The translations under genes and the position numbers were made by a program. Of a stretch of 64,000 bases of DNA, positions 27,918 through 36,500 are shown in pieces. A model generated the notes under the pieces. It did no database searches, was not told the origin of the DNA, and worked only from the letters and a program-made list of their open reading frames with translations. The stretch is taken from the NCBI RefSeq assembly GCF_020687685.1, contig NZ_JAJEWM010000001.1:1116001-1180000 (forward strand), in the 5' to 3' direction. How positions within the stretch are numbered: the stretch's first letter is position 1; every line of letters begins with the position of its first letter. The stretch comes from Tessaracoccus sp. OS52 (lineage in GTDB: Bacteria > Actinomycetota > Actinomycetes > Propionibacteriales > Propionibacteriaceae).

Positions 27918-28841
27918 GTGCAAGTCCCGATCCCGCCCGCACTGGACGCCCGACGCGCGCTCGGGACGGATTGGACGGCTTGGCTGGACGGACTCCCACG
28001 CTTGATCTCCGACCTCCTGCAGCGATGGCACCTCACTCCCGACGGCGCCGCCCTGGCGGGCCACACGGCGCTGGTCCTGCCAGTGCTCGACGCCGACGGA
28101 GTCCGCAGGGCGCTGAAGGTCGGCTTCGTCGAGGCGGACAACGCCGGGGAGATCCCGACCCTCCAGCTCTGGGGTGGACGCCACACCGTCCGTCTGCTGC
28201 GGGCCGACCCGAAGCGCGGGGCGATGGTGCTGGAATGGTGCGACGAGCAACTCGGCAGTCATCCCGACGCCGAGGAGGCCACGCGCATCGTCGCCGGCCT
28301 GTACCGCCACCTGCACCGTGCCGCCGCGCCGCAGTTGCCGGAGCTCCACCAGCTGGTGAACCGCTGGCTGGACTCGCTCGCCGCACTCCGCCGCGACGTC
28401 CCGGCCCCGCCCCGCCTCGTCGAGCAGGCGATCACGGCGGGACGCCGACTGGCCTCAGGTCCCGGCACCCACGTCCTGCATGGCGACCTGCACGACCTCA
28501 ACGTGATGGGCAGGGACGGCGAGTGGGTCGCCATCGACCCCAAGGGCCTCAACGGCGACCCGTGCTACGAGCCGGCACCACTGCTGTGGAACCGGTGGGA
28601 CCAGCTCGAGGTTACGGGAAACACCGGGGAGGCGATCCGTGAGCGGTTCTACACGATCGTGGACACCGCGGGCCTGGATGAGCGTCGCGCCCGCGACTGG
28701 GTGGTGGTCCGCGCGATGATCAACGTGGCGTGGCAAGTGAGCGAAGCGGATCCTACTGGTGGACCTGCCGGGACGCCGCACGAGTGGATCACCCGGAACG
28801 TCACCATAGCCAAGGCGATGCAGGCGGTGGAGCCGTCCTGA
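27918..28841 (+). CDS. APH(6)/streptomycin 6-kinase-like phosphotransferase
   Basis: 307 residues. The kinase core shows VLEWCDEQLGSH (hinge), the catalytic loop HVLHGDLHDLNVMG and the metal motif VAIDPKGLNGDPCYEPAPLL, which is characteristic of the APH(6) aminoglycoside/hydroxyurea phosphotransferase family. Known members phosphorylate streptomycin; chromosomal members often act on other small molecules, so resistance is not proven. GTG 27918 follows TAGGGT by six bases (leaderless). Monocistronic, 88 bases from the convergent PCD-like gene. Confidence 0.82.
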   Translation: MQVPIPPALDARRALGTDWTAWLDGLPRLISDLLQRWHLTPDGAALAGHTALVLPVLDADGVRRALKVGFVEADNAGEIPTLQLWGGRHTVRLLRADPKRGAMVLEWCDEQLGSHPDAEEATRIVAGLYRHLHRAAAPQLPELHQLVNRWLDSLAALRRDVPAPPRLVEQAITAGRRLASGPGTHVLHGDLHDLNVMGRDGEWVAIDPKGLNGDPCYEPAPLLWNRWDQLEVTGNTGEAIRERFYTIVDTAGLDERRARDWVVVRAMINVAWQVSEADPTGGPAGTPHEWITRNVTIAKAMQAVEPS

Positions 28842-28929
28842 ACCCTGTCCGGCCTCGGCGCGCCGGGATATCCCTCATCCGTCATGGCACGCCCGGATGG
28901 TGAGGCCTCAGCCCTTGGTCGATTGGGAC

Positions 28930-29268
28930 TCAGGCTGGATCGGCGTCGAGGTTGTGGTCGGCGGCGATCTCGGTGATCCTGCGCGCGAGGTCGAGGTCTC
29001 GTTGTGTCACCCATTCGACGACGTGCTCGGTGCCCTCAGCGTCACGGTAGATGGCGTCGGCACTGACCAGCTTGAGGTCGACGTACCCGTTGCCCATCGA
29101 CACGCTCGGGTGGTGTCCGAGCGAATCGCCCGCCTCGCCCACCGCGGCGACGAACCGGGCGCCCGTGCTGAAGTCGTCTACCAGATATCGGGCGTGCAAT
29201 CCCTGGGCCAGCTTGCGCCAGTCGGTCAGCTTTGCCTCGGCGAGCTCGTTCCCGGTCAGCATGTCCAT
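28930..29268 (-). CDS. pterin-4a-carbinolamine dehydratase-like protein (divergent copy)
   Basis: 112 residues. The fold signature is clear: LTDWRKLAQGLHARYLVDDF, then GHHPSVSM. True dehydratases have HHP plus a third catalytic His in a (S/T)HDxGGLT motif. Here that segment reads SADAIYRDAEG, so the third His is Ala and ten extra residues follow. The canonical copy at 60229-60546 keeps SHDVGALT. The protein may therefore bind rather than dehydrate a pterin. ATG 29268 is seven bases after TAGGGT; an upstream ATG at 29289 lies within that promoter. Confidence 0.75.
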   Translation of the reverse strand: MDMLTGNELAEAKLTDWRKLAQGLHARYLVDDFSTGARFVAAVGEAGDSLGHHPSVSMGNGYVDLKLVSADAIYRDAEGTEHVVEWVTQRDLDLARRITEIAADHNLDADPA

Positions 29269-29275
29269 GTTCGGG

Positions 29276-29281
29276 ACCCTA
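29276..29281 (-). promoter_or_regulatory. -10 box of the divergent PCD-like gene
   Basis: TAGGGT on the minus strand ends seven bases before ATG 29268 and decides that start over ATG 29289. Confidence 0.55.
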
Positions 29282-29532
29282 TCCGGCATTCAGCCGCCGC
29301 GACAGATACGTTCCCCGCTGTTGGCGCATCGCTGTGGGCATGGGATCCCCATCGCCTACGTACTTGTCGAACCGCAGCTACGTCGCCGCGACTGGTGGCG
29401 GTTAGTCCCTTCGGCCAGCGGCTGAGTCCTCGCCAATTGCCGCGCAACTTGAGCGGATACCCGCCGACCGTGTGTGCCTCCAGCTGAACGCGGAGCGGTG
29501 GACCTGCCCTGGAGGATCATGCAGAATGGCCT

Positions 29533-29907
29533 ATGAATATCGTGACTCAGGCCTTCGCGATTGTCGCCGTGCTCTTCGGTGTGACGGCCTTCGTCCTGGA
29601 GAGCTTCTTGTTCCATCGCACCGACGTGCAGACCTTCTTGCTCGGGAGGCCCGAACCGTCGGAAGGCGTGCGGCTGTGGGCCTTCAACCAAGGCTTCTAC
29701 AACCTCTTCCTTGCCGCAGGTCCGGCCGCGGGTCTGATCGCTCACTATGGCGGATACACCGAAGTCGGCCGCGCTCTGGTTGTCTACGGGTGTGCCTTCA
29801 TGGCCGGATGCGGCATCGTCTTGTTCATCTCGAACCGAAAGCTCTGGCGCAGCATGATCGGTCAGAGCGGCCCGCCGCTCATCGCCCTTATCGCCGCGCT
29901 CGTCTAG
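29533..29907 (+). CDS. DUF1304 family membrane protein
   Basis: 124 residues with four predicted membrane helices: N-terminal AFAIVAVLFGVTAFVLESFL, one around FNQGFYNLFLAAGPAAGLI, one around LVVYGCAFMAGCGIVLFI, and the C-terminal PPLIALIAALV. NQGFYNLFLAAG is the family hallmark. Function unknown. ATG 29533 lies just after CAGAAT. Base composition is a little less GC-rich than the neighbours, in line with an accessory region. Confidence 0.8.
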   Translation: MNIVTQAFAIVAVLFGVTAFVLESFLFHRTDVQTFLLGRPEPSEGVRLWAFNQGFYNLFLAAGPAAGLIAHYGGYTEVGRALVVYGCAFMAGCGIVLFISNRKLWRSMIGQSGPPLIALIAALV

Positions 29908-29956
29908 CGACCACATGACCCTGGGATTGAGGCCGCGGGGAGCTGCGACGTCTTGG

Positions 29957-30637
29957 TCAGCTAGTCTCAAGGTTGAACGACTCCCAGCTCCCTTCGGAGA
30001 CAATCCTCACGTCTCCGTCCACGACGGCGATCGCGGTCTGATCGTCGATGGCATACGCCGGCCCATCGATCTTCGTCGCCCACCGTCGCGCGCTCGCCGT
30101 CGTGTTCGAAGACCAGCCCGGGTAGTCCAGGTGCGGGAACAGGGAGAAGTCCACGAGCCCGAGCGCTTCGTCTCCAGCGTGCGGGTTCCAGCTCACGAAC
30201 TCAGTGCCTACCCGTGGCGTCAGCGCCATGCTGCCTGCGCTGACGCCGACCCAGACCGTCTGCGCGAGCGCGGGCAGAAGGTCGGCAAGACCCGACTCCC
30301 GTATCCAGTGCACCAGGTACATCGCCTCCCCGCCACCCACAAGGAGCACGTCGGCATCGCGAATCCAGCGCTTCCACCGCTCCGAGGCGATGCTCGGCAG
30401 CGCTGCGAGTTCCAGGAGGCCGACCGACCTCCACCCGAGTTCGACGAGGTCTTGCGTTCCTGGCGTGCGGCCAGCCACAGACATCAATGCGGTCTGCGGG
30501 GAACACATCGGGTGGCCCCACTGCGCTGTGGGAATGAAGAGCGCGTCGCACTCATCGATCGGCTTGCCGACAAGGTCGACCAATTCGCTGCGGATGGAGG
30601 CGTTGGTCACGCCACCGGAGGTCAGGAGTAACTTCAC
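29957..30637 (-). CDS. peptidase E (S51 family) protein
   Basis: 226 residues. Cytosolic Ser peptidase fold: LLTSGG at the start, the nucleophile Ser in WVGVSAGSMALT, DVLLVGGGEAMYLVHWI before it, and LGLVDFSLFPHLDYPG containing the His. Known members cut Asp-X dipeptides. GTG 30637 is chosen because GAGGAA lies five bases upstream; ATG 30658 is possible but has poor spacing. Divergent from the hydrolase at 30762. Confidence 0.8.
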   Translation of the reverse strand: MKLLLTSGGVTNASIRSELVDLVGKPIDECDALFIPTAQWGHPMCSPQTALMSVAGRTPGTQDLVELGWRSVGLLELAALPSIASERWKRWIRDADVLLVGGGEAMYLVHWIRESGLADLLPALAQTVWVGVSAGSMALTPRVGTEFVSWNPHAGDEALGLVDFSLFPHLDYPGWSSNTTASARRWATKIDGPAYAIDDQTAIAVVDGDVRIVSEGSWESFNLETS

Positions 30638-30761
30638 CGGGCTTCCTCTCGCTTGCATTCATCCTGCAGCATGTGGGACGACCAAGGTAGCCCTGACCTC
30701 GCTCTCAACCATGTCGGTGCGCGGTGAACTAGGTTTGTGGGCATCGAGAGGGTGGATTCGG

Positions 30762-31742
30762 ATGAAAAAGGTGTTGGGTGCAGCCGGATGGGTGTCGATG
30801 GGCGTCGCGCTCGGCGTCGGCGCGCTCGCCGGGTTCACCGCCTGGACTCTGAACGGGCCGAGGCGTCCCTGGCCGAACTACACCTTCACCCCGTTCGAGG
30901 TGGGTGTCCCGTCGGAGGATGTCGCATTCACCGCAGCCGACGGAGTGCCGCTGGCTGGCTGGTGGCTCGACCGACCTGCGTCGTCCACCGTAGTCATCTG
31001 CGCCCATGGCCATCGGGGGAACAAAGCGGACATGTTGGGGATCGGCTCAGGTCTCTGGAGGGCCGGCTACAGCGTTCTGCTTTTCGATTTCCGTGGGAAT
31101 GGAGATTCCGGCGACGGCCCGCAGTCCTTGGCTCACCACGAGCAGCGGGACCTCAGTGCCGCTCTGGACCTGGTCTGCGAGCGCCGCCCGGATGCCCGCA
31201 TCGCGGTCGTTTCGTTCTCGATGGGAGCTTCCACGGCCATCCTCACTGCGGCGCAGGACTCCCGGATCGAGGCTCTCGTCGCCGACTCACCCTTCGCAAC
31301 GCTCAGCGACGTCGTCGCCACCGGCTATCGCCGATACCGACTGCCAAGTGAGGCGCTCATCCCGGTGGCCGATCTCGTCAACCGATTGCGCTACGGCTAT
31401 GCGTTCGCCGAGGTCCGCCCTCTTGACATGGTCGCCGCAATCTCGCCGCGTCCACTCCTGCTGCTGCATGGGACCGAAGACAGGATCATCCCCTATGAGC
31501 ACGCACTGCAGTTGGCCCAGGCTGCGGTGCCGGGGCCAGTTGAGTTCAAATCTTTCGCCGGCGCGGACCACTGTGGCGGCTACTTCGCAGATAGGGCGGC
31601 ATACATAGCTCTCGTGTCTGACTTCCTGAACCGCTCGCTGGAGGCCCCGGCCACGCCGAGGTGGACGAACACGGATCAGCTGTTCGCGCCACCCGAGGGG
31701 ACGGAGAACGCCCACATCACGCCGAAACGGTCGAAGGCCTGA
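30762..31742 (+). CDS. membrane-anchored alpha/beta hydrolase
   Basis: 326 residues. An N-terminal hydrophobic segment (GAAGWVSMGVALGVGALAGF, about 4-25) probably anchors it in the membrane. The hydrolase core has VVICAHGHRGNKADM, the elbow VVSFSMGASTAIL and DRIIPYEHALQLA with a C-terminal DHCGGYF His. It resembles the cephalosporin-C deacetylase/YqkD-type hydrolases; substrate unknown. ATG 30762 has GAGGGTGG upstream. The last 67 bases overlap the opposite VOC gene. Confidence 0.78.
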   Translation: MKKVLGAAGWVSMGVALGVGALAGFTAWTLNGPRRPWPNYTFTPFEVGVPSEDVAFTAADGVPLAGWWLDRPASSTVVICAHGHRGNKADMLGIGSGLWRAGYSVLLFDFRGNGDSGDGPQSLAHHEQRDLSAALDLVCERRPDARIAVVSFSMGASTAILTAAQDSRIEALVADSPFATLSDVVATGYRRYRLPSEALIPVADLVNRLRYGYAFAEVRPLDMVAAISPRPLLLLHGTEDRIIPYEHALQLAQAAVPGPVEFKSFAGADHCGGYFADRAAYIALVSDFLNRSLEAPATPRWTNTDQLFAPPEGTENAHITPKRSKA

Positions 31743-32104
31743 CCGTACCAATCGCCCCAAGGTGCCAGGTCGAAGGGCATGCCCTGGGAGCCTCCGTCGT
31801 CGACCAACCTCTCGAAGAGCGCCCGAGCCTCGTCAGGATTGTCAAGGGTGTACAGCAGCGAGTATGCGGTGTCCCGGATCGGGTATTCCTTGTCGTCGAC
31901 GACGTCGCCGCCGGCGAGTTCACCACCGGGCAACAGGAGCGACGCGTGGCCCACCGCGTCGGGGGCAGGCTGGAAGGGAAACCCGGAGGTGTCCATACCT
32001 TCGTAGCCAGTGATGTTGAGTTCTCCGCCGAACACCTCCTGGTAGTAGGTGAACGCCTCGCGCGCGTTGCCGGGAAAGCTGATGTAGGTTGCCAGCCGTG
32101 CCAT
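31676..32104 (-). CDS. VOC-superfamily (PhnB-like) protein
   Basis: 142 residues. Two glyoxalase-like beta-alpha-beta-beta-beta modules, first GNAREAFTYYQEVFGGEL and second NPDEARALFERLVDDGG, ending DRFGVMWAFSVP. PhnB-like members are mostly of unknown substrate. ATG 32104 has AGGAGGA at proper distance. Its 3' end overlaps the convergent hydrolase gene. Confidence 0.82.
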   Translation of the reverse strand: MARLATYISFPGNAREAFTYYQEVFGGELNITGYEGMDTSGFPFQPAPDAVGHASLLLPGGELAGGDVVDDKEYPIRDTAYSLLYTLDNPDEARALFERLVDDGGSQGMPFDLAPWGDWYGQAFDRFGVMWAFSVPSGGANS

Positions 32105-32208
32105 GGTGACTCCTCCTGGTAGCTCCGAAACGATTTGCTCGCGCACCCATTCTTGGGCAGAGGTCGATGAACCGCCAGAGGTGGCGTCGACTTCGACGAG
32201 TCGTCGGC

Positions 32209-32964
32209 TCAGTCCGCGGGGGCCATGAGTTCCACTGCGTCACCGACGTCGACCCGTCCGGGTCTGGTGACGACGGCGTCCACCCCGAACACGAGCCCGT
32301 GCGGCTGCCGCCGGTATTCCGCCAGCGCCTTCATCGCGTCGGTGCGACGAATCCCACTGTCCGGGTCCAGGTCGACCACCGCGCAGCGGGCGATCGCGCT
32401 GCGCACCTCGATCTCGGTCTCGCCCAGACTCAGTCGACGGCCGACCCAGTCGTCCTCGAGGTGTGGCGTATCCGTGGCGACGGTGAACGTCGCGCGCAGC
32501 TGTGCCTCCAGCACGCGCGTCCCCACCCGCCGGGACAACTCATCGAGGGAACCGGTGGTGATGACGCTGACGCTGGCGCCGTACACGACGTCGCCCTTGC
32601 CGGCCCGAGCCAGCACGACGTCGTAGCCCAGGTGGGCGGAAAAGGCAGCTGCCCAAGGTCCGTCGACGAGTTCGAGCGCCACGGGGCGCCCCCAGTAGTC
32701 GACCGTCTGGACGTCGCCGGTCAGGGTGGGCGCGCCCTGGGCTGTGGCATCCGGGAGCATCACGGTCAGGAGGTCACCGTCCCAGGTGGCCGCGGTCTGC
32801 ATGAGAGTCGGGTTCTCGATGGTGCGCAGCACCCGCCCGCGGGCAGGGTCGACCAGACAGAAAATCCGGTCCCCGACCGGTCCGTCCAGGGTCAGGTCGA
32901 CGGACTGCCGACTCGCATGACGTACACCCTTCAGGGTGGCGAAGCCGATTCTCGAGACATGCAC
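32209..32964 (-). CDS. MOSC domain protein
   Basis: 251 residues. An N-terminal MOSC_N beta barrel (VSRIGFATLKGVRH) is followed by the MOSC domain with the conserved Cys in IARCAVVDLDPDSG. MOSC proteins bind molybdenum cofactor or carry sulfur (YiiM, YcbX, mARC). Substrate unknown. GTG 32964 is chosen because VHVSRIGF is the usual family start. It ends 52 bases before the reductase start region is passed on the same strand and may form a transcript with it. Confidence 0.8.
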   Translation of the reverse strand: MHVSRIGFATLKGVRHASRQSVDLTLDGPVGDRIFCLVDPARGRVLRTIENPTLMQTAATWDGDLLTVMLPDATAQGAPTLTGDVQTVDYWGRPVALELVDGPWAAAFSAHLGYDVVLARAGKGDVVYGASVSVITTGSLDELSRRVGTRVLEAQLRATFTVATDTPHLEDDWVGRRLSLGETEIEVRSAIARCAVVDLDPDSGIRRTDAMKALAEYRRQPHGLVFGVDAVVTRPGRVDVGDAVELMAPAD

Positions 32965-33016
32965 CCCGACACTGTTGCACGAGTCCGTGGTGGGTGCGGA
33001 CCCGCCCGAGCGTCGG

Positions 33017-33622
33017 TCACTCGTCAATGGGGATCCCGGTCACGGGCATACCCGCACGTTCGTAGACCAGCGAGATGGCGCCCTTCGGGAAGACGACGGG
33101 GGGTTCGGCCAAGCGGAACGCGGCGGGTGCCGCACCGTCGAACAGGCGCTTCCCTGCACCGAACGCGATGGGGTAGAGGTACAGGTTGAGCCTGTCGACC
33201 AGGTCTGCGGCCAGAAGGCTTCTCGCCAGGGCACCGCTGCCAATCACGTGGATCTCGTCAAACCTCTCCTTCAGGGACGGTATCTCGCCGGGGACATCCG
33301 AGACCACGCTCGTCCCCTCCCACGAGGCGTCCTTGATCGTGCGGGAGACGACGAACTTGGGCACCGCGCTGAACTTCTCGGCGATCGGGTTGTCCTTCTG
33401 GTGGGGCCAGTAGCTTGCGAAGATGTCATAGGTCACCCGGCCGAGTAGCAGGGCGTCGAGCCGCTGGATGCCCGCGCCGATCATGGCCCCGGACTCCTCG
33501 TCGAAGTACGGCGCCTGCCAGCCGCCGAACCCGAAGCCGCCGCTGGGGTCCTCGTCGGGACCGCCCGGAGCTTGGTACACACCGTCGAGCGTGATGAACA
33601 GGTCCACCGCCAGGATGCCCAT
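33017..33622 (-). CDS. RibD C-terminal/dihydrofolate reductase-like protein
   Basis: 201 residues. The reductase fold shows DLFITLDGVYQAPGG at the N terminus, LLLGRVTYDIFASYWP in the middle, HVIGSGALARSLLAADLVD and LYLYPIAFGAGKRLF. These actinobacterial proteins are annotated as dihydrofolate reductases but belong to the RibD_C group, with unknown substrate. ATG 33622 has AAGGGAG upstream. Confidence 0.82.
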   Translation of the reverse strand: MGILAVDLFITLDGVYQAPGGPDEDPSGGFGFGGWQAPYFDEESGAMIGAGIQRLDALLLGRVTYDIFASYWPHQKDNPIAEKFSAVPKFVVSRTIKDASWEGTSVVSDVPGEIPSLKERFDEIHVIGSGALARSLLAADLVDRLNLYLYPIAFGAGKRLFDGAAPAAFRLAEPPVVFPKGAISLVYERAGMPVTGIPIDE

Positions 33623-33746
33623 GTCGTGCTCCCTTCCGATGCCCACGCTAGTCGCGGGCATCGCGTCGGTCCAGAGGCTTTCTGGTCCGGGCCAGGAGGG
33701 GTTTGTCCGGTTGGACAACAAGTGCCGGCAGGGGTTGACTGATCCG

Positions 33747-35042
33747 GTGCTACGCGGACGCAACCCCATGATCGTGACCCTGCTCGGGCTGCGCGGGAAC
33801 GGCCGCGCGGCCATCTACACCGAGCCCATGTGGGGGCTCTCAATGATGCTGGTCCTGCCCTACGCGTCGGTGTTCATGCTGGCGTTGGGCGTTCGCGACG
33901 CCCAGATCGGCCTGCTGGCCACCATCTCGATGCTCTCGCAGGTGGTCTTCGGCCTGCTCAGCGGCGTCATCACCGACAAGCTGGGGCGCCGCGTGACCAC
34001 GGCCGTCTTCGACGTGATCGCCTGGGTGATCCCGTGTGTGATCTGGGCCTTCGCGCAGAACTTCTGGTGGTTCCTCGTCGCGTCCTTGATCAACGGCGCA
34101 TGGCAGGTGACGCAGAACTCCTGGGACTGCCTGCTGGTCGAGGACGTGGACCGAGCCGAGATCCCCAAGGTGTACTCCTTGGTGAAGGTGGCAGCCGAGT
34201 TCTCCGCCCTGTTCGCGCCGATCGCCGCGCTGCTCGTCTCCAGCCTCGGATTGGAACTGGCGGTCAGGATCCTCTACCTGAACGCCTTCTTCATCATGTG
34301 CGTCAAGATCTGGCTGCTCTACCGCTACACCACGGAGACCGCTACGGGTCGCGTGCGGATGGCGGAAACCCACGGCGTGAGCATCTGGAAGTCCTTGTCC
34401 GAGTACCGCGGCGTGCTCGGCCTGATCGTGCGCTCCAGGGGCACGATCTTCGCGCTGGTCATCTCCGCCGTCGTGGGAGCGGTCGCCCTCGTTAACGGCA
34501 CGTTCTGGCAGGTCGTCATCAGCCAGCGACTGGGCGTCCCCGACGCGTTGCTGCCGTTCTTCCCAATGGTGCGCTCGCTGCTGTCGGTGCTGTTCTTCTT
34601 CACCCTGATCCCGCTGCTCACCCACGCCCGCCACCTCAAGGCGCCGACCCTCATCGGCTTCGTGGTCTACCTGGCCGGACAGTTGCTGCTGGTCGGCATA
34701 CCTGCCCCCGACGGCGCGGCCGCGGCAACCACCTACGCCCTGCTCGCCGTGTGCCTGGTGCTGGACGCCTTCGGCGGCGGGATCCTGTTCATGCTGGCCG
34801 AATCGCTGGTGGCACTGCACGTGGACCGCAACGAGCGGTCGCGGGTGATGGCCATCCAACGCACGTGCGTGATGCTGGTCACCGCACCCTTCGGCTGGAT
34901 CAGCGGTTGGCTTTCGGGCATGGACCGCAGCTGGCCCTTCCTGCTGACGTCGTCGCTGCTGCTGTTCGGGCTCGTCGTGGCCAGCTTCTTCTGGGTCACC
35001 ACCCACGGCGAGACCCACGATGCGGAGCTCACCCCGGCCTGA
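33747..35042 (+). CDS. MFS transporter
   Basis: 431 residues and about twelve membrane helices. The loop 2-3 motif of the major facilitator family is present as GVITDKLGRRV. No charged C-terminal domain. Substrate cannot be told; drug/H+ antiporters and sugar exporters have this size. GTG 33747 gives the N terminus LRGRNPMIVTLLGLRGNGRA; ATG 33768 would remove seven residues. It lies 72 bases before tmsA on the same strand, but a TAGGTT box in that gap suggests tmsA has its own promoter. Confidence 0.78.
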   Translation: MLRGRNPMIVTLLGLRGNGRAAIYTEPMWGLSMMLVLPYASVFMLALGVRDAQIGLLATISMLSQVVFGLLSGVITDKLGRRVTTAVFDVIAWVIPCVIWAFAQNFWWFLVASLINGAWQVTQNSWDCLLVEDVDRAEIPKVYSLVKVAAEFSALFAPIAALLVSSLGLELAVRILYLNAFFIMCVKIWLLYRYTTETATGRVRMAETHGVSIWKSLSEYRGVLGLIVRSRGTIFALVISAVVGAVALVNGTFWQVVISQRLGVPDALLPFFPMVRSLLSVLFFFTLIPLLTHARHLKAPTLIGFVVYLAGQLLLVGIPAPDGAAAATTYALLAVCLVLDAFGGGILFMLAESLVALHVDRNERSRVMAIQRTCVMLVTAPFGWISGWLSGMDRSWPFLLTSSLLLFGLVVASFFWVTTHGETHDAELTPA

Positions 35043-35102
35043 GTTGCCGCCGTCGAGCCGGCCTCTTCCGTCCGTCCCGTCGCATGCGCACGGATTGGGG
35101 GT

Positions 35103-35108
35103 TAGGTT
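35103..35108 (+). promoter_or_regulatory. -10 box of the tmsAB operon
   Basis: TAGGTT ends six bases before GTG 35115, so the tmsAB mRNA is probably leaderless. Confidence 0.55.
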
Positions 35109-35114
35109 GTTGGG

Positions 35115-36500
35115 GTGACACAGTCACGTGTCCGGACCGACCACGACCGGGCCATCGCACGGCTGAGGGCCTCCTACGAGGCGATCCCGGCCGACGCGCC
35201 CGTGCGCCTCAAGAAGTCCACGTCGAATCTTTTCCGGCCCCGCCATTCGACGGCCTCGGGTCTCGACGTCTCCGGGCTCACTGGCGTGCTTGCGGTCGAC
35301 CCCGAGACGCGCACCGCAGAGGTCCAGGGCATGTGCACCTATGAGGACCTGGTCGACGCGACCCTGCCGCACGGTCTGATTCCGCTGGTGGTCCCGCAGC
35401 TTCGGACCATCACGCTGGGTGGCGCGGTCAGCGGCCTGGGCATAGAGTCCACGAGCTTCCGCAGCGGTATGCCGCACGAGTCGGTCCTGGAGATGGACGT
35501 TTTCACGGGCGCAGGAGAGGTGGTGACCACGCGCCCCGGCGACGAGCTCTTCGACGCCTTCCCGAACTCCTACGGCTCGCTGGGTTACGCGACGCGGCTC
35601 AGAATCGAGCTGGAGCAGGTGCCGCCCTTCGTCGACCTCCGCCACCTCCACCTGACCGACGCGACGGCGCTGGCGGCCACGATCGCACAGATCGTGGCCA
35701 CGGGAGCCTACGAAGGCATCCGGGTGGACGGCCTGGACGGCGTCGCCTTTGAACCGGGGGAGTACTTCCTGACCCTCGCCACCTGGACCGCGCGTTCCCA
35801 GGCCGGGCCCAGCGACTACACAGGCCAGGAGATCTACTACCGATCCATTCGCACCCGCGGCATCGACCACCTGAGAATGTACGACTACCTGTGGCGCTGG
35901 GACACCGACTGGTTCTGGTGTTCGGCCGCCTTCGGGGTGCAACATCCCTTCGTGCGAAGGCTGTGGCCGCGACGATGGCGCCGCTCGGACGTCTACCACC
36001 GCTTGGTCGGGCTGGACCGGCGACTCGGACTGGTCGACCGCTTGGACGCGCTGCGGGGGCGGCCGCGGCTCGAGCGCGTGATCCAGGACGTCGAGGTTCC
36101 GGTGGATCGCCTCGTGGAGTTCCTCTCCTGGTTCGACGACGCCGTCGGCATGCGTCCGGTGTGGCTCTGCCCGCTTCGGCTGAGAGCCACGGCCGACGAG
36201 CAGTCGGGCGGGCGCCCCTGGCCCTCCTACCCGCTGCAGAGCGGCACCACCTACGTAAACGCCGGCTTCTGGGGTGCCGTCCCAGTTGGGCCAGAGGCCT
36301 CCCGTGCTCCGCGGAACCGCGCGATCGAGGCCAAGGTGCACGAGCTGGGCGGTCACAAGTCGCTCTACTCCGAGGCGTTCTACGACCCTGACACATTCGA
36401 TGAGCTCTACGGCGGCGCCAATCTGGCCGCCGTGAAGCAGCGGTACGACCCTGACAACCGGCTTACCAGCCTCTACGAAAAGGCGGTGGGTAGAAGATGA
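35115..36500 (+). CDS. tmsA: FAD-binding oxidoreductase, 10-methylene fatty acid reductase
   Basis: 461 residues. A PCMH-type FAD domain occupies the first ~200 residues (GVLAVDPETRTAEVQGMCTY, LRTITLGGAVSGLGIES), followed by a DHCR24-like substrate domain. In actinobacteria this protein (TmsA/BfaA) reduces the 10-methylene fatty acid made by TmsB to a 10-methyl branched chain such as tuberculostearic acid. The assignment rests on the adjacent cyclopropane-synthase-like TmsB, with which it overlaps by ATGA. GTG 35115 follows TAGGTT by six bases. Confidence 0.82.
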   Translation: MTQSRVRTDHDRAIARLRASYEAIPADAPVRLKKSTSNLFRPRHSTASGLDVSGLTGVLAVDPETRTAEVQGMCTYEDLVDATLPHGLIPLVVPQLRTITLGGAVSGLGIESTSFRSGMPHESVLEMDVFTGAGEVVTTRPGDELFDAFPNSYGSLGYATRLRIELEQVPPFVDLRHLHLTDATALAATIAQIVATGAYEGIRVDGLDGVAFEPGEYFLTLATWTARSQAGPSDYTGQEIYYRSIRTRGIDHLRMYDYLWRWDTDWFWCSAAFGVQHPFVRRLWPRRWRRSDVYHRLVGLDRRLGLVDRLDALRGRPRLERVIQDVEVPVDRLVEFLSWFDDAVGMRPVWLCPLRLRATADEQSGGRPWPSYPLQSGTTYVNAGFWGAVPVGPEASRAPRNRAIEAKVHELGGHKSLYSEAFYDPDTFDELYGGANLAAVKQRYDPDNRLTSLYEKAVGRR

